33,152 nucleotides of DNA from Succinimonas amylolytica DSM 2873 (GTDB lineage: Bacteria; Pseudomonadota; Gammaproteobacteria; Enterobacterales; Succinivibrionaceae): positions 494,087 to 527,238 of the forward strand of contig NZ_KB899636.1 in assembly GCF_000378405.1 (NCBI RefSeq), read 5' to 3'. Made by a program: the position numbers and the translations under genes. Under the pieces are notes generated by a model. It was given only the letters and a program-made list of their open reading frames with translations, was not told where the DNA came from and made no database searches. Below, one piece after another: positions 24,017 to 32,641 of this stretch. Numbering within the stretch: position 1 is the stretch's first letter; each line of letters begins with the position of its first letter.

Positions 24017-24910
24017 TTATTCAATATTCTGAATTTGTTCCCGCATCTGCTCAATCTGGACTTTGAGATCTACTGCTGTACTGGTAATTTCTGCATTGAC
24101 CGATTTTGAAGCAATGGTGTTTGATTCCCTGTTGAATTCCTGCATCATAAAATCCAGCCTTTTGCCGATAACGCCACCTTTTTTGAGAATATCCCGGGTC
24201 TGTGAAATGTGGGAAGTCAGGCGGTTTAATTCTTCAGCTATGTCGATACGCTGAGCAAACAGGATGATTTCCTGTTCTAGTATAGAGTTATCAAGTTTTA
24301 CTGACTGTTCCAGAGCGAAACTGGAAATTTTCTTTCTTTGCCATTCAATTATGTTTGGAAGTCTGCACCTTATTTCTGAGACATGATTTGCAATTGTTTC
24401 AAGGTGATTGTTGAGGAATTCTTCCAGTTTTCTGCCTTCGCATTCACGGGAATCGTTGAATTCGTCGATAACATCTTCCAGTGTTTCTCGGAGAGCGCTT
24501 TCTAATTCTTCAATATGCCCTTTCGAATTTCCAAGGACTCCAGGAAAATTCAGGATATCCAGTGCATTGACGGTAATATCTTCGTCGGGAATTTTGTCAT
24601 TAATTTCGTTACTTATGCGGCTGATTTCCTGAATGTTTTTAACAAGGCTTCGGGTCAGTTCCTGATTCAGCGTCAGCTGATTGTCTGCAGAAACCTTTTT
24701 GACGTTAATGACCAAAGTAAGTTTACCGCGGGAGATCCGGTTTCTTAGTTGTTCCCTGAGGGCCATTTCCATACTGATTGGTTCAGGAGAATCAGGATAA
24801 ACGAAAAACATATCTAGGTATCTCGAATTTACCGATTTCAAAGACAGTGATATTTGATAATGTTCAGTTTTAACTTCCTTGCTAGAAAAGCCGGTCATAC
24901 TTCTAATCAT
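24017..24910 (-). CDS. yicC: YicC-family endoribonuclease
   Basis: YicC proteins are reported endoribonucleases that act on small RNAs in E. coli. The 297 residues (E. coli 287) begin with the diagnostic MIRSMTGFSS and include VNSRYLDMFF, SRGKLTLVINV and the C-terminal EEL-rich DUF1732 region (GKRLDFMMQEFNRESNTI). It is divergent from pyrE, as in E. coli where yicC faces rph-pyrE; rph is absent here. No ribosome site of note (AAATCC region). Confidence 0.93.
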   Translation of the reverse strand: MIRSMTGFSSKEVKTEHYQISLSLKSVNSRYLDMFFVYPDSPEPISMEMALREQLRNRISRGKLTLVINVKKVSADNQLTLNQELTRSLVKNIQEISRISNEINDKIPDEDITVNALDILNFPGVLGNSKGHIEELESALRETLEDVIDEFNDSRECEGRKLEEFLNNHLETIANHVSEIRCRLPNIIEWQRKKISSFALEQSVKLDNSILEQEIILFAQRIDIAEELNRLTSHISQTRDILKKGGVIGKRLDFMMQEFNRESNTIASKSVNAEITSTAVDLKVQIEQMREQIQNIE

Positions 24911-25037
24911 AGGATTTCCCTTGTTAATGTAGATTTTATTATTCCATTTCCGGAGATTTTTTTCTGTGATTCATAATATCACACATTATGCTGTCTTTAT
25001 TCGTGTACAATGTATTTTCAGTAATGGAGGTGCGGAA

Positions 25038-25679
25038 ATGAAGGACTATAAGAAATCTTTTATCGAATTGGCATTGAGCAGAAAGGTGCTGAGGTTTGGC
25101 AGTTTTACTTTAAAATCCGGCAGGGTTAGTCCCTATTTTTTTAATGCTGGGCTTTTCTGTTCAGGAAGAGATTTAGGGCTTCTTGGAGAGTTTTATGCGG
25201 ACGCTCTTCATGATTCCAAACTGGATTTTGATTTGCTGTTTGGTCCGGCATACAAGGGAATTCCCATTGTCACTTCTCTGGCCGTGGCATATTCTCGCAA
25301 ATATGGCGGTGAAGTACCGTGGATCTTCAACAGGAAAGAGGCCAAGGATCATGGAGAAGGCGGTAATTTAGTAGGTTCTCCTTTAGCTGGTCGGGTTGTT
25401 CTAGTGGACGATGTAATTACTGCTGGAACCGCTATAAGGGAATCCATGGCGATTATAGAGAAGTCTGAAGCGACTCTGAGCGGGGTATTGCTGGCACTGG
25501 ATCGTCAGGAGAAAGGAAACTCGGAACTCAGTGCAGTTCAGGAAGTGGAAAGGGATTTTAATACTAGGGTAGCGGCAATTATTTCCATGGACGATCTTAT
25601 GGAATACATTTCAGGGGTTCCTGAATTGTCAGAGCATCTAGATGATATGAAAGCCTATCGTGATTGTTACGGCATCTGA
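25038..25679 (+). CDS. pyrE: orotate phosphoribosyltransferase
   Basis: Makes OMP from orotate and PRPP in pyrimidine synthesis. The 213 residues align end to end with E. coli PyrE (213). [27 protein letters not shown] and [12 protein letters not shown] are substrate motifs, and [13 protein letters not shown] is the PRPP loop. The start is the ATG for MKDYKKSF, with GGAGG seven bases upstream; the upstream open frame is not conserved. No E. coli-type pyrE attenuator is evident in the 127-base gap to yicC. The usual partner rph is missing. Confidence 0.97.
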   Translation: MKDYKKSFIELALSRKVLRFGSFTLKSGRVSPYFFNAGLFCSGRDLGLLGEFYADALHDSKLDFDLLFGPAYKGIPIVTSLAVAYSRKYGGEVPWIFNRKEAKDHGEGGNLVGSPLAGRVVLVDDVITAGTAIRESMAIIEKSEATLSGVLLALDRQEKGNSELSAVQEVERDFNTRVAAIISMDDLMEYISGVPELSEHLDDMKAYRDCYGI

Positions 25680-25696
25680 TCTGTAAGCATAGCAAT

Positions 25697-25728
25697 AAAA
25701 AAGCCATGGTTTTCAGCCATGGCTTTTT
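25697..25728. terminator. bidirectional terminator between pyrE and mscS
   Basis: GCCATGG (25703-25709), loop TTTTCAG, CCATGGC (25717-25723) with six A before and five T after. The symmetrical A/T flanks let it work for both convergent genes. Confidence 0.9.
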
Positions 25729-25750
25729 CATATCTGTCAGTCAGGTATAA

Positions 25751-26632
25751 TTATTTCTGGTTGATAACAGTAACGGTCTTGAATGGGATATTGATTCCGG
25801 CTTCGGTGAGGGCGGCTACAACCTTTTCGGTGTTGTCAAAATAAACGTTCCAGTAATCATCTCCCTTGCACCATACACGCGCAGTAACATTTATACTGGA
25901 CTCTCCTAGAGATCCTATCACCACTGTGATGCCATCTTCCTTGAGGATGCGTTCGTCATTTTCAAACATTTTAGTAATGGCTTCTTTGGCTTTTTTGAGA
26001 TCCGAGCCATATTCAATTCCGAAAGAGAAATCTACACGGCGTTTTTCCATCCGGGAATAATTGATTATTGTTCCTGATGAAATAGCACTGTTGGGGATGA
26101 TAATGACCTTGTTGTCGGGGGTCAGGAAAGTAGTAGTGAAGATAGTGATTTCCTGTACCGCACCTGTCTGTCCGGCTGCTTCTACAACTTCGCCGACTTT
26201 GATGGGGCGAAATATGAGGAGAAGAACTCCGGATGCAAAATTGGCAAGGGAGCCCTGAAGAGCCATACCTACAGCGAAGGAGGCGGCACCGACAATTGCC
26301 ACGAAAGACGCTGTTTGAACGCCAACTTGGGCTAAAGCCGCTGTTATTACGAAAGCGATAACTGCATACTTGATGAGATTGGCAATGAATTTGGAAACAG
26401 TCTGTTCAATGCTGGCTTTGGTCATCACTGTATAGCTGATCTTGTATATCAGTTTTGCCAGTAACCAACCAACAAACAGGATAGCGGCGGCACTGAGAAG
26501 ATCAAGACCAAAACTGATGATCTGATCCTGATGCGCCTGAAGATAACCTATGGGATCCTGAATAATAGACTTGTCAATTATTTCGGTAATTTTTGCGTTT
26601 GTAGCTTCCTGAGCGTTTGCTTCGTCTGCCAT
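25751..26632 (-). CDS. mscS: small-conductance mechanosensitive channel MscS
   Basis: Inner-membrane channel that opens on membrane tension and releases solutes on hypo-osmotic shock. The 293 residues (E. coli 286) show an N-terminal periplasmic part, three transmembrane helices (about 42-62, 85-105, 110-140) and the beta and cytoplasmic cage domains. The pore helix VGAASFAVGMALQGSLANF and the following FRPIKVGEVVE are typical. It occupies the place between pyrE and coaBC where E. coli has slmA and dut. It lies 238 bp downstream of coaBC on the same strand and has its own -10-like sequence. Confidence 0.94.
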   Translation of the reverse strand: MADEANAQEATNAKITEIIDKSIIQDPIGYLQAHQDQIISFGLDLLSAAAILFVGWLLAKLIYKISYTVMTKASIEQTVSKFIANLIKYAVIAFVITAALAQVGVQTASFVAIVGAASFAVGMALQGSLANFASGVLLLIFRPIKVGEVVEAAGQTGAVQEITIFTTTFLTPDNKVIIIPNSAISSGTIINYSRMEKRRVDFSFGIEYGSDLKKAKEAITKMFENDERILKEDGITVVIGSLGESSINVTARVWCKGDDYWNVYFDNTEKVVAALTEAGINIPFKTVTVINQK

Positions 26633-26870
26633 TTAAAGTTCCTTGTTTTGATATCTGGTATCCACCTGGTGTGGATGTAAATGATGCTCCCCCGATCCAA
26701 CTGAAAGCATAATGAACATGTCAGATGATGTCTGGGATATAGAGTGCACGTGATTATATCCAATGCGGAGTAAAAAATATGATTTTTGTAGCTGAAGAGA
26801 TGAGATTTTGTGATTTTTCTAACTTTCCAGCAATACGAAAAAACGTCATGATCACTACAGAACAGGAATG
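26633..26870 (-). promoter_or_regulatory. mscS leader with candidate -10 and small hairpin
   Basis: Minus strand reads TATAAT at 26753-26758, about 120 bases before mscS. No good -35 was found. ATCCAC/GTGGAT can form a 6-bp hairpin near 26659-26676 in the leader. No gene is seen in these 238 bases. Confidence 0.35.
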
Positions 26871-28097
26871 TCATGTCAGCATTTCTGCGATGAATTGAAG
26901 TACAGCAACTCCCAGCTCCTTTTTAGAGGATCTGGGGAGAGAGACTGCTTTTTTGTTTTTAGTAAATACAGTAATTTCATTCTGATCACTGTTAAATCCG
27001 ATTGATTGATCTGAAACATCATTTCCAAAAATTATATCAGCATTTTTTTCTGTTAATTTTTTGAGTGCATATACTTCAAGATTGCCTGTTTCTGCTGCAA
27101 AACCAGCTACAACGGAGGGGCGGTGTTCAGAATGACCTACCAGCGACAGAATGTCCGGATTCTGAATCAGACTGATATTCAGCTCCCGGTTTTCCTGTGA
27201 TTTCTTTATTTTGATTGGTGATATGGTCGCAGCACGATAATCTGCAACGGCTGCAGTGCCAATAAAAACATCGGCCGGGGAAATACTGTTCATAACTGCA
27301 TCGTGCATTTCAAGTGCTGTGTTTACGGAAATGAAGGAGACACCTGCTGGTGGGGAAAGTGAGACAGGCCCGCTTATCAGAACTGTCTGAGCTCCCATGG
27401 CGACAGCCGCTTCGGCAATGGCATAGCCCATCTTTCCCGAACTGCGGTTTGAAATAAAGCGTACCGGATCCAGCGGTTCAATTGTAGGGCCTGCCGTAAT
27501 TACAACCTTCCTTCCTGAGAGAATTCCTGCGGATTTTTGGGATACTGACTCCTGATGAAGAATTGTTATGATATCATCGAATATTTCCTGAGGTTCCTGC
27601 ATGCGTCCTATGCCGTTATCGCCGCAGGCCTGAAAGCCTGTAGCAGGTCCGGAAATCAGAAAACCTCTCTTTTTGAGAACTTCGATGTTTTCCTGAGTTG
27701 CAGAATTTTCCCACATAACCCGGTTCATGGCCGGAGCCAGTAGGATTTTTGCTGAGGTTGCCAGAACTATAGAGGTCAGAAGGTTATCGGCAATTCCCGT
27801 ACGAATTTTGGCGATGGTATTGGCAGTTGCCGGAGCGATTACCACCAGATCGGCTTCAGACGCCGTACTTATGTGAATGATGCCATTACTCTCGGTTCCT
27901 GAGAAGATATCTCTAAGAACAGGTTTTCCAGATAAAGCCTGAAGAGTGAGAGGAGTTATAAATTTCTCTGCCTCGCTGGTCATTACGACAGTAACGTCGC
28001 AGTCACTTTTCTTCAGGAGACGGAGGAGCTGCGCAGCCTTGTAGGCTGCAATGCCTCCTGTAATGCCAAGAATAATTTTTTTGCCGGAAAGTGTCAT
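26871..28097 (-). CDS. coaBC: bifunctional phosphopantothenoylcysteine decarboxylase / phosphopantothenate-cysteine ligase
   Basis: Two consecutive steps of coenzyme A synthesis. The 408 residues (E. coli 406) contain the N-terminal CoaC flavoprotein (about 1-190; GITGGIAAYKA, APAMNRVMW, catalytic Cys in ACGDNGIGRM) and the C-terminal CoaB ligase (about 195-408; ITAGPTIEPLDPVRFISNRSSG, AAVADYR, NPDIL). I start at the ATG for MTLSGKKII, which matches the family and has AAGGA nine bases upstream; an open extension upstream is not conserved. On the other side lies a gene-free stretch where E. coli has radC. Confidence 0.96.
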   Translation of the reverse strand: MTLSGKKIILGITGGIAAYKAAQLLRLLKKSDCDVTVVMTSEAEKFITPLTLQALSGKPVLRDIFSGTESNGIIHISTASEADLVVIAPATANTIAKIRTGIADNLLTSIVLATSAKILLAPAMNRVMWENSATQENIEVLKKRGFLISGPATGFQACGDNGIGRMQEPQEIFDDIITILHQESVSQKSAGILSGRKVVITAGPTIEPLDPVRFISNRSSGKMGYAIAEAAVAMGAQTVLISGPVSLSPPAGVSFISVNTALEMHDAVMNSISPADVFIGTAAVADYRAATISPIKIKKSQENRELNISLIQNPDILSLVGHSEHRPSVVAGFAAETGNLEVYALKKLTEKNADIIFGNDVSDQSIGFNSDQNEITVFTKNKKAVSLPRSSKKELGVAVLQFIAEMLT

Positions 28098-28253
28098 ACC
28101 TTCGCTTCCTTCTCTATAGTAGTGTACTGCGATTAAATAAACAGGTCCTAAGTTTAGCATGATATTATTGTGGGGATGTCAATTATTCCAAAGTCTATGG
28201 AATTCTGAGGAGCCCATTACCCGAAAATACTGTTCTAATTATTTCTGTGAAGC

Positions 28254-28288
28254 TGAACATAGTTATGAAAAATATGATAAAATGCGGC
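28254..28288 (+). promoter_or_regulatory. candidate promoter with GC-rich discriminator
   Basis: TGAACA (28254-28259), 18 bases, TAAAAT (28278-28283), followed by GCGGC. The sequence ATGATAAAATGCGGC is identical to the one at 4803-4817. GCCG/CGGC and CTTA/TAAG pairings directly downstream could form an early hairpin before a T run at 28320-28325. Confidence 0.4.
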
Positions 28289-28474
28289 CGTTTCGGCTTA
28301 GGGATAAGAACCGTCTGATTTTTTCCTGAAGATGCACAGGCAGAGAGCGGTTGCTAGCAGTGTCCGTATTTACAGGATCCCGATAGGTAAGGGTGCTGAA
28401 CGGAAATTTTTCCTGGCCTTGTTGTGAGCAGGAGCTGGCGTCTTAGTCAGATCCCGTTTTTTGTCTTTTAACAG

Positions 28475-28503
28475 TTGATTTTGATCTGTTTTTGGTGTAT
28501 AAA
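28475..28503 (+). promoter_or_regulatory. candidate promoter of rpmB-rpmG
   Basis: TTGATT (28475-28480), 17 bases, TATAAA (28498-28503, continuing AAT). This is the best promoter match between coaBC and rpmB and would give a leader of about 310 bases. Confidence 0.55.
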
Positions 28504-28823
28504 ATCGCACCGCAAGTTTATCAGTAGCCTCTGCAATACTTTCCGTTTGTTGTCAGGGCAGTGGGGCGGGGCTGTAAATGACGCTGATTAGTGTGTGACA
28601 CCAGTGCAAACATTTTAAGAAGTGCAGGACTTGCCCGGACAGCAAAAGGTGAGGTCGGTTTTTCTGAAATATCGGCGGAACTAGTGTGTCTGATCCGAAT
28701 TGACGCTGATTTCGTTTTCGGATGCCGGGTTATTCCTGTCCAGACAGGATATGTCAAGCACACCTTGAAGTTGTCCTTCTGGGTTGTTAAAAGAATTACA
28801 TTTTAATATTTGGAGTGACCGCA

Positions 28824-29060
28824 ATGTCAAGAGTATGCCAAGTTACAGGTAAGGGCCCTGCAGTGGGAAATAATCGTTCCCATGCTAAAAATGCCACTCG
28901 CCGCCGTTTTCTTCCTAATCTGCATTTTCACAGATTCTGGGTTGAGTCTGAGAACAGATTTGTAAGACTTCGTTTAACTACGAGAGCTATCCGTACCATT
29001 GATAAGGTTGGTATTGATCAGGTTCTTGCTGAACTTCGTGCCAAGGGTGAAGTTATTTAA
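28824..29060 (+). CDS. rpmB: 50S ribosomal protein L28
   Basis: Large-subunit ribosomal protein. The 78 residues equal E. coli L28 in length, with [21 protein letters not shown] at the start and the typical RRRFLPNLH and [12 protein letters not shown]. The ATG follows TGGAG by eight bases; a GTG three codons earlier overlaps that site and is not used. rpmG follows after 11 bases. Confidence 0.97.
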   Translation: MSRVCQVTGKGPAVGNNRSHAKNATRRRFLPNLHFHRFWVESENRFVRLRLTTRAIRTIDKVGIDQVLAELRAKGEVI

Positions 29061-29071
29061 GGAGACAAAAA

Positions 29072-29239
29072 ATGGCTAAAGGCGGACGTGAGAAGATTCG
29101 TTTGAATTCAACTGCTGGTACTGGTCATTTCTATACCACTACCAAAAATAAGCGTACAACTCCTGAAAAGATCGAAATGAAGAAGTATGATCCGGTTGTG
29201 CGCAAGCATGTGCTTTATAAGGAAGGCAAGATCAAATAG
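29072..29239 (+). CDS. rpmG: 50S ribosomal protein L33
   Basis: The 55-residue product ([20 protein letters not shown]...) has the length of E. coli L33 and ends in KEGKIK. It is the zinc-free form, with no CxxC pairs. AAGGAG from the end of rpmB serves as ribosome site. The rpmB-rpmG pair ends in a terminator, which separates it from mutM. Confidence 0.96.
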   Translation: MAKGGREKIRLNSTAGTGHFYTTTKNKRTTPEKIEMKKYDPVVRKHVLYKEGKIK

Positions 29240-29264
29240 TACTGATCCTGTTTTTTTGATATGT

Positions 29265-29294
29265 AAAACCCGGAGTGAGTACTTCGGGTTTTTT
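29265..29294 (+). terminator. rho-independent terminator after rpmG
   Basis: AAAACCCGGA (29265-29274) and TTCGGGTTTT (29283-29292) pair over 10 bp, with one G-U, around an 8-base loop; the T run continues to 29294. mutM starts 19 bases further on, so its expression is readthrough or from a nearby promoter. Confidence 0.85.
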
Positions 29295-29313
29295 GTTGTC
29301 AGGAGAATTATAA

Positions 29314-30141
29314 ATGCCAGAATTGCCTGAAGTGGAAGTAACGAGAAGAGGAATTGCTCCAGCACTTGTTAATAAGTGTATTTCGCATTTTGTGGTTCGT
29401 TTTCCCTGTTTGCGAACACCAGTTTCTCCGGAATTTTCGACACTCGAAAATCTCAGTGTTGTCAGTGTGAATCGGCGGGGGAAGTATATAATCATAAAAA
29501 CGGACAGCGGTTCTGTTCTTATTCACCTAGGAATGTCCGGACATCTCCATCTGGTATCTCCTGATACCCCGGTAATCAAACATGATCATATTGACATTGT
29601 GATTACCGGAGGTCAGGTAATCAGGTTTAACGATCAAAGACGGTTTGGTCTTTTTGAATGGTTTTCGAAGGAGAAGGATCCTTATGCAGATCCCAGACTA
29701 TCCAAGCTAGGTCCCGAACCATTGGAGGCTAGTTTTACCGGGCAGGTACTGTATGAGCGTATTCATCGTTTCAAAACGCCGGTTAAAAAGATTCTTATGG
29801 ATAACGAAGTTTTGGTTGGCGTTGGAAATATTTATGCTAGCGAAGTACTATTTGCCAGCAGGGTCAGTCCAATGAGAAGAGCTTGTGATGTAACAGATGA
29901 TGAATGTGAAATACTAGTTAAAAATATCCGGCAGATCCTGGAAGCATCGATTAGCAGGGGAGGAACCACTATTCATGATTTTAGCGGGTCAGACGGAAAT
30001 CCGGGAAAATATGTAAGCGAGCTTAAGGTTTACGGCCGGAAAGGGGAGCCTTGTCCTGTATGTGGCACACCGATAGAACATGCCATCATTGGCAGGAGCG
30101 CCTATTATTGCCCTGTTTGCCAGAAAGCTCCGAAAACTTAG
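29314..30141 (+). CDS. mutM: formamidopyrimidine-DNA glycosylase (Fpg/MutM)
   Basis: Base-excision enzyme removing 8-oxoguanine and Fapy lesions, with AP lyase activity. The 275 residues (E. coli 269) begin with the catalytic PELPEVE (P2, E3, E6). They contain K57 in NRRGKY and LVGVGNIYASE, and end in a zinc finger CPVC-x16-CPVC. AGGAG precedes the ATG. Order rpmB-rpmG-mutM followed by convergent coaD resembles E. coli, except that coaD is inverted relative to mutM's convergent end as there. Confidence 0.96.
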   Translation: MPELPEVEVTRRGIAPALVNKCISHFVVRFPCLRTPVSPEFSTLENLSVVSVNRRGKYIIIKTDSGSVLIHLGMSGHLHLVSPDTPVIKHDHIDIVITGGQVIRFNDQRRFGLFEWFSKEKDPYADPRLSKLGPEPLEASFTGQVLYERIHRFKTPVKKILMDNEVLVGVGNIYASEVLFASRVSPMRRACDVTDDECEILVKNIRQILEASISRGGTTIHDFSGSDGNPGKYVSELKVYGRKGEPCPVCGTPIEHAIIGRSAYYCPVCQKAPKT

Positions 30142-30161
30142 GTAAAAGAGCTTGAACAGTC

Positions 30162-30659
30162 TCAGGAACGGACACGAATCCCAGGTGTGCATTCGTGTTC
30201 TGTAAGGTATTTTGACACTTCAGGAGGAACAAAAGGGGTAATGTCTCCGTAATGTCTGATAACATCTCTTACCAGGGTTGATGAGATAAAACTGACATTC
30301 GGGGATGCTGGAAGCATAACAATCTCGAGGGAAGGCATGAGTTTTTTGTACATTGCCTGCAATGTCAGTTCGTATTCACAGTCAAACAGGTTTCTGATAC
30401 CTCTTACCAGTACACCTGCATTTCTTTCCTGCAAAAAATCTACCAGCATGCCGGTAAACGGCTCTACTGATACATTGGGGAACGCAGAGGCGCAACGCTT
30501 AACAATTTCTGTACGATCCTCAAAATTTACCACTGGCGATTTTGCCGGACTCTCCGATACGGCCAGAATAACCCTGCTGAAAATACATGAGCTTCGTTTC
30601 AGAATATCAAGGTGCCCAAGAGTGAAGGGATCAAATGTGCCCGGATATACAGCCAGCAT
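30162..30659 (-). CDS. coaD: phosphopantetheine adenylyltransferase
   Basis: Penultimate step of CoA synthesis. The 165 residues (E. coli 159) include GTFDPFTLGH with the nucleotidyltransferase TxGH signature, RGIRNLFDCEYE and SFISSTLVRD. It lies 15 bases downstream of the heptosyltransferase gene on the same strand, so it is co-transcribed with it, recalling the E. coli neighbourhood of LPS core genes and coaD. It meets mutM end to end with only 20 bases between. Confidence 0.96.
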   Translation of the reverse strand: MLAVYPGTFDPFTLGHLDILKRSSCIFSRVILAVSESPAKSPVVNFEDRTEIVKRCASAFPNVSVEPFTGMLVDFLQERNAGVLVRGIRNLFDCEYELTLQAMYKKLMPSLEIVMLPASPNVSFISSTLVRDVIRHYGDITPFVPPEVSKYLTEHECTPGIRVRS

Positions 30660-30674
30660 ATTGGTAATTTCCTT

Positions 30675-31730
30675 TTAAAGCTTGTAGTCGGTGAGAATTT
30701 TATCAAATTTTTCCCGTACCATGACAGTGGTAATTCCATGCATGGCAAACTTGTTATGGACTTTTGTTCTCCATTTGAGGCTGTCAGTCCCTTCTGGATG
30801 CTCCTGCTTTAGATAGTCATCGTATACTGATACGGTGTACTGTCTGAAATTGTATGGCCCCACTCTAGAAGGGTTATGATTAGCATACAGCCCTAGAACA
30901 GGAATATTCAGAGCGCTGGCAATATGTACGGGGCCGGAATCAGGAGATACCAGCAATGATACCTGAGAAATCAGTGCGGCTAGTTCTCTCAGAGTGGTTT
31001 TTCCCATTAGGCTTGTTACCCGTTGTCTGTTTATGTGAATTCCACTGATGATGTTTTCAGCCATCTGCAGTTCGTATTCTGATTTTCCTCCTGCAATAAT
31101 GACATTAAAGCCACGTGAAATCGCATATTTGGTGATTTCTATGTAACCGTTAAGTGTCCAGTTTTTAAATTCCTTTGAGGAGCACGGAGTCAAAAGCATG
31201 GTTTTTCCGGTAATGAATCTTTTGGTTCGGGTAATTTCTGATTCGCTGAGGTAGAAATTCCATTTTGGAGTGAGATCGGTGCAACCGATAGCTTTGGCAA
31301 AAGCAATAAAACCGTCTAGAACATGAGTGTGAGGAGGTTCCGGGGATTTGGCTTCGCGATTTGTAAAAAAACGCTGGCCGTCCATCGCCCTTTCTTTGTC
31401 AAAGCCGTACTTAACCCGGGATTTCAGAGCGATCATAGAAACCATGCTGGCTCTGAAGGCACTTTGAATATTAAGGACAACATCGAAATGCTTATCTTTA
31501 AGTTGTTTTCTTAGCTGTAGCATTCCACGAATACCGGATTTTTTGTCATATACAGCCAGATTAATGCCAGGAATTCCTTCAAAAAGGCTGGCAGCAGCTT
31601 TGCCGATTATCCAGGTTATTTCCGCATGGGGAAAATTTCTGTTTAGCATTTGCACCAGAGCAAGGGCATTGATGCAGTCACCGATGGCTGAAAGTCTGAG
31701 AACGCATATTGATGTTGGTGTAGTATCCAT
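30675..31730 (-). CDS. ADP-heptose:LPS heptosyltransferase, OpsX/WaaC-like
   Basis: GT9-family glycosyltransferase adding heptose to the LPS inner core at the cytoplasmic face of the inner membrane. The 351 residues have CVLRLSAIGDCINALALV at the N-terminus (acceptor domain) and SPDSGPVHIASALNIPVLGLYANHNP in the donor domain. The divergent neighbour is kdkA. In Haemophilus, kdkA is likewise next to opsX, the heptosyltransferase that acts on phosphorylated single Kdo; that makes an OpsX-type heptosyltransferase I the best guess. WaaQ/WaaF-type activity is possible. No clear ribosome site precedes the ATG. Confidence 0.85.
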   Translation of the reverse strand: MDTTPTSICVLRLSAIGDCINALALVQMLNRNFPHAEITWIIGKAAASLFEGIPGINLAVYDKKSGIRGMLQLRKQLKDKHFDVVLNIQSAFRASMVSMIALKSRVKYGFDKERAMDGQRFFTNREAKSPEPPHTHVLDGFIAFAKAIGCTDLTPKWNFYLSESEITRTKRFITGKTMLLTPCSSKEFKNWTLNGYIEITKYAISRGFNVIIAGGKSEYELQMAENIISGIHINRQRVTSLMGKTTLRELAALISQVSLLVSPDSGPVHIASALNIPVLGLYANHNPSRVGPYNFRQYTVSVYDDYLKQEHPEGTDSLKWRTKVHNKFAMHGITTVMVREKFDKILTDYKL

Positions 31731-31779
31731 GGTGTAAACCCGTATTGCAGTTGCCGAGTATCCAAAGTTGCGAGTGAAA

Positions 31780-31808
31780 GCTATATATTAACAGGAATGT
31801 CCGGTCAA
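31780..31808 (-). promoter_or_regulatory. candidate promoter of heptosyltransferase-coaD operon
   Basis: On the minus strand TTGACC (31803-31808), 17 bases, TATAGC (31780-31785), about 50 bases before the ATG. Five of six -35 bases match consensus. Confidence 0.45.
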
Positions 31809-31875
31809 ATTCGTGCAATGGAACAAAAAAACATTTATTATTTCGGGTATATTTTCAGGTTAAGAGGATTTTAGT

Positions 31876-32634
31876 ATGGCTTTACAGGAAAAAGCGGTCA
31901 TTGAAACAAAAAAAGTCACCTATGTTTACAATCCGCAATTTTTTAGAAAAGGTGTGACGGAACAGGAGCTTGAAAAATACTGTGACATTGCAGATTATGA
32001 ATCGGGAGGAAAGGTTATTCAGGTCTTTATGGGGAGAGGTCGAACTTACCTCGTGAATGATCCTGAAGGACGACGTGTCATCATCCGTCATTATTATCGG
32101 GGTGGAATGATGGCAAAGCTTTTAAATGATAAGTTTTTAAGTTTTTCCTCTACTGCAGAACGTTCGGTTCAGGAATATGATCTACTTTTGAGAATGCGAG
32201 CCATGGGGTTGCATGTTCCTACGCCGATTCTGGCTCGTGTTACCAGAAGTGGATTATTCATCAGGAATGACATTATCACAAAGGAAATTACAGGAGCTCG
32301 CAATGTTGGTAAGATTCTCTCCGAAAGACCGATGACTGATGCCGAGATTCTGAAAATGGGAGATGCCATTGGAACTTTGTTCAGAGCTGGAATTTATCAT
32401 TCGGATTTAAATATTAATAATCTTCTTCTTGACGGTGCGGACAATCCATGGATTTGTGATTTTGATAAGTGTGAGATGATAAAAATTACACCAAAGCGTT
32501 ATAACGAAATGGTTTCTCGACTTAAAAGATCTTTTGATAAGGAAAGTGAAGAACATGCTGGGATGATGTGGACTGACAAGGATTTTGATAAACTCGTTCG
32601 GGCAATTGAGATAGTGTTTAAGGAAAAGTACTGA
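31876..32634 (+). CDS. kdkA: 3-deoxy-D-manno-octulosonic acid (Kdo) kinase
   Basis: Phosphorylates the single Kdo of Re-type LPS in bacteria such as Haemophilus. The 252-residue kinase-fold protein contains RHYYRGG (glycine-rich region), the catalytic IYHSDLNINNLLLD and CDFDKCE (DFG-like), all typical of KdkA/Kdo kinases. AGAGGA precedes the ATG. It is divergent from the OpsX-like gene, pointing to a Haemophilus-type inner core in which one phosphorylated Kdo carries the heptose. An IS66 end begins seven bases after its stop, so any native terminator has been displaced. Confidence 0.92.
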   Translation: MALQEKAVIETKKVTYVYNPQFFRKGVTEQELEKYCDIADYESGGKVIQVFMGRGRTYLVNDPEGRRVIIRHYYRGGMMAKLLNDKFLSFSSTAERSVQEYDLLLRMRAMGLHVPTPILARVTRSGLFIRNDIITKEITGARNVGKILSERPMTDAEILKMGDAIGTLFRAGIYHSDLNINNLLLDGADNPWICDFDKCEMIKITPKRYNEMVSRLKRSFDKESEEHAGMMWTDKDFDKLVRAIEIVFKEKY

Positions 32635-32641
32635 TCGTTTT

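Larger units (their letters stand above)
28161..28823 (+). other. gene-free stretch between coaBC and rpmB with two candidate promoters
   Basis: About 660 bases without a convincing coding sequence on either strand. In E. coli this slot holds radC; no RadC-like segment could be read in any frame. The stretch has a stringent-type promoter near 28254-28288, a hairpin followed by ATTTTTT at 28294-28325, a good promoter at 28475-28503, and then a leader of roughly 310 bases to rpmB. The leader contains TGACGCTGATT twice (28579-28589 and 28701-28711) and a CCTGTCCAGACAGG hairpin (28735-28748). Confidence 0.55.

Noticed and set aside
26578-26874. 98-codon frame upstream of mscS on the minus strand
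   Set aside because: It overlaps the mscS start in another frame and contains the mscS promoter and leader region; no coding signature.
28521-28806. Overlapping short frames on both strands before rpmB
   Set aside because: Neither has a ribosome site or recognisable similarity, and neither resembles RadC, the gene expected here.
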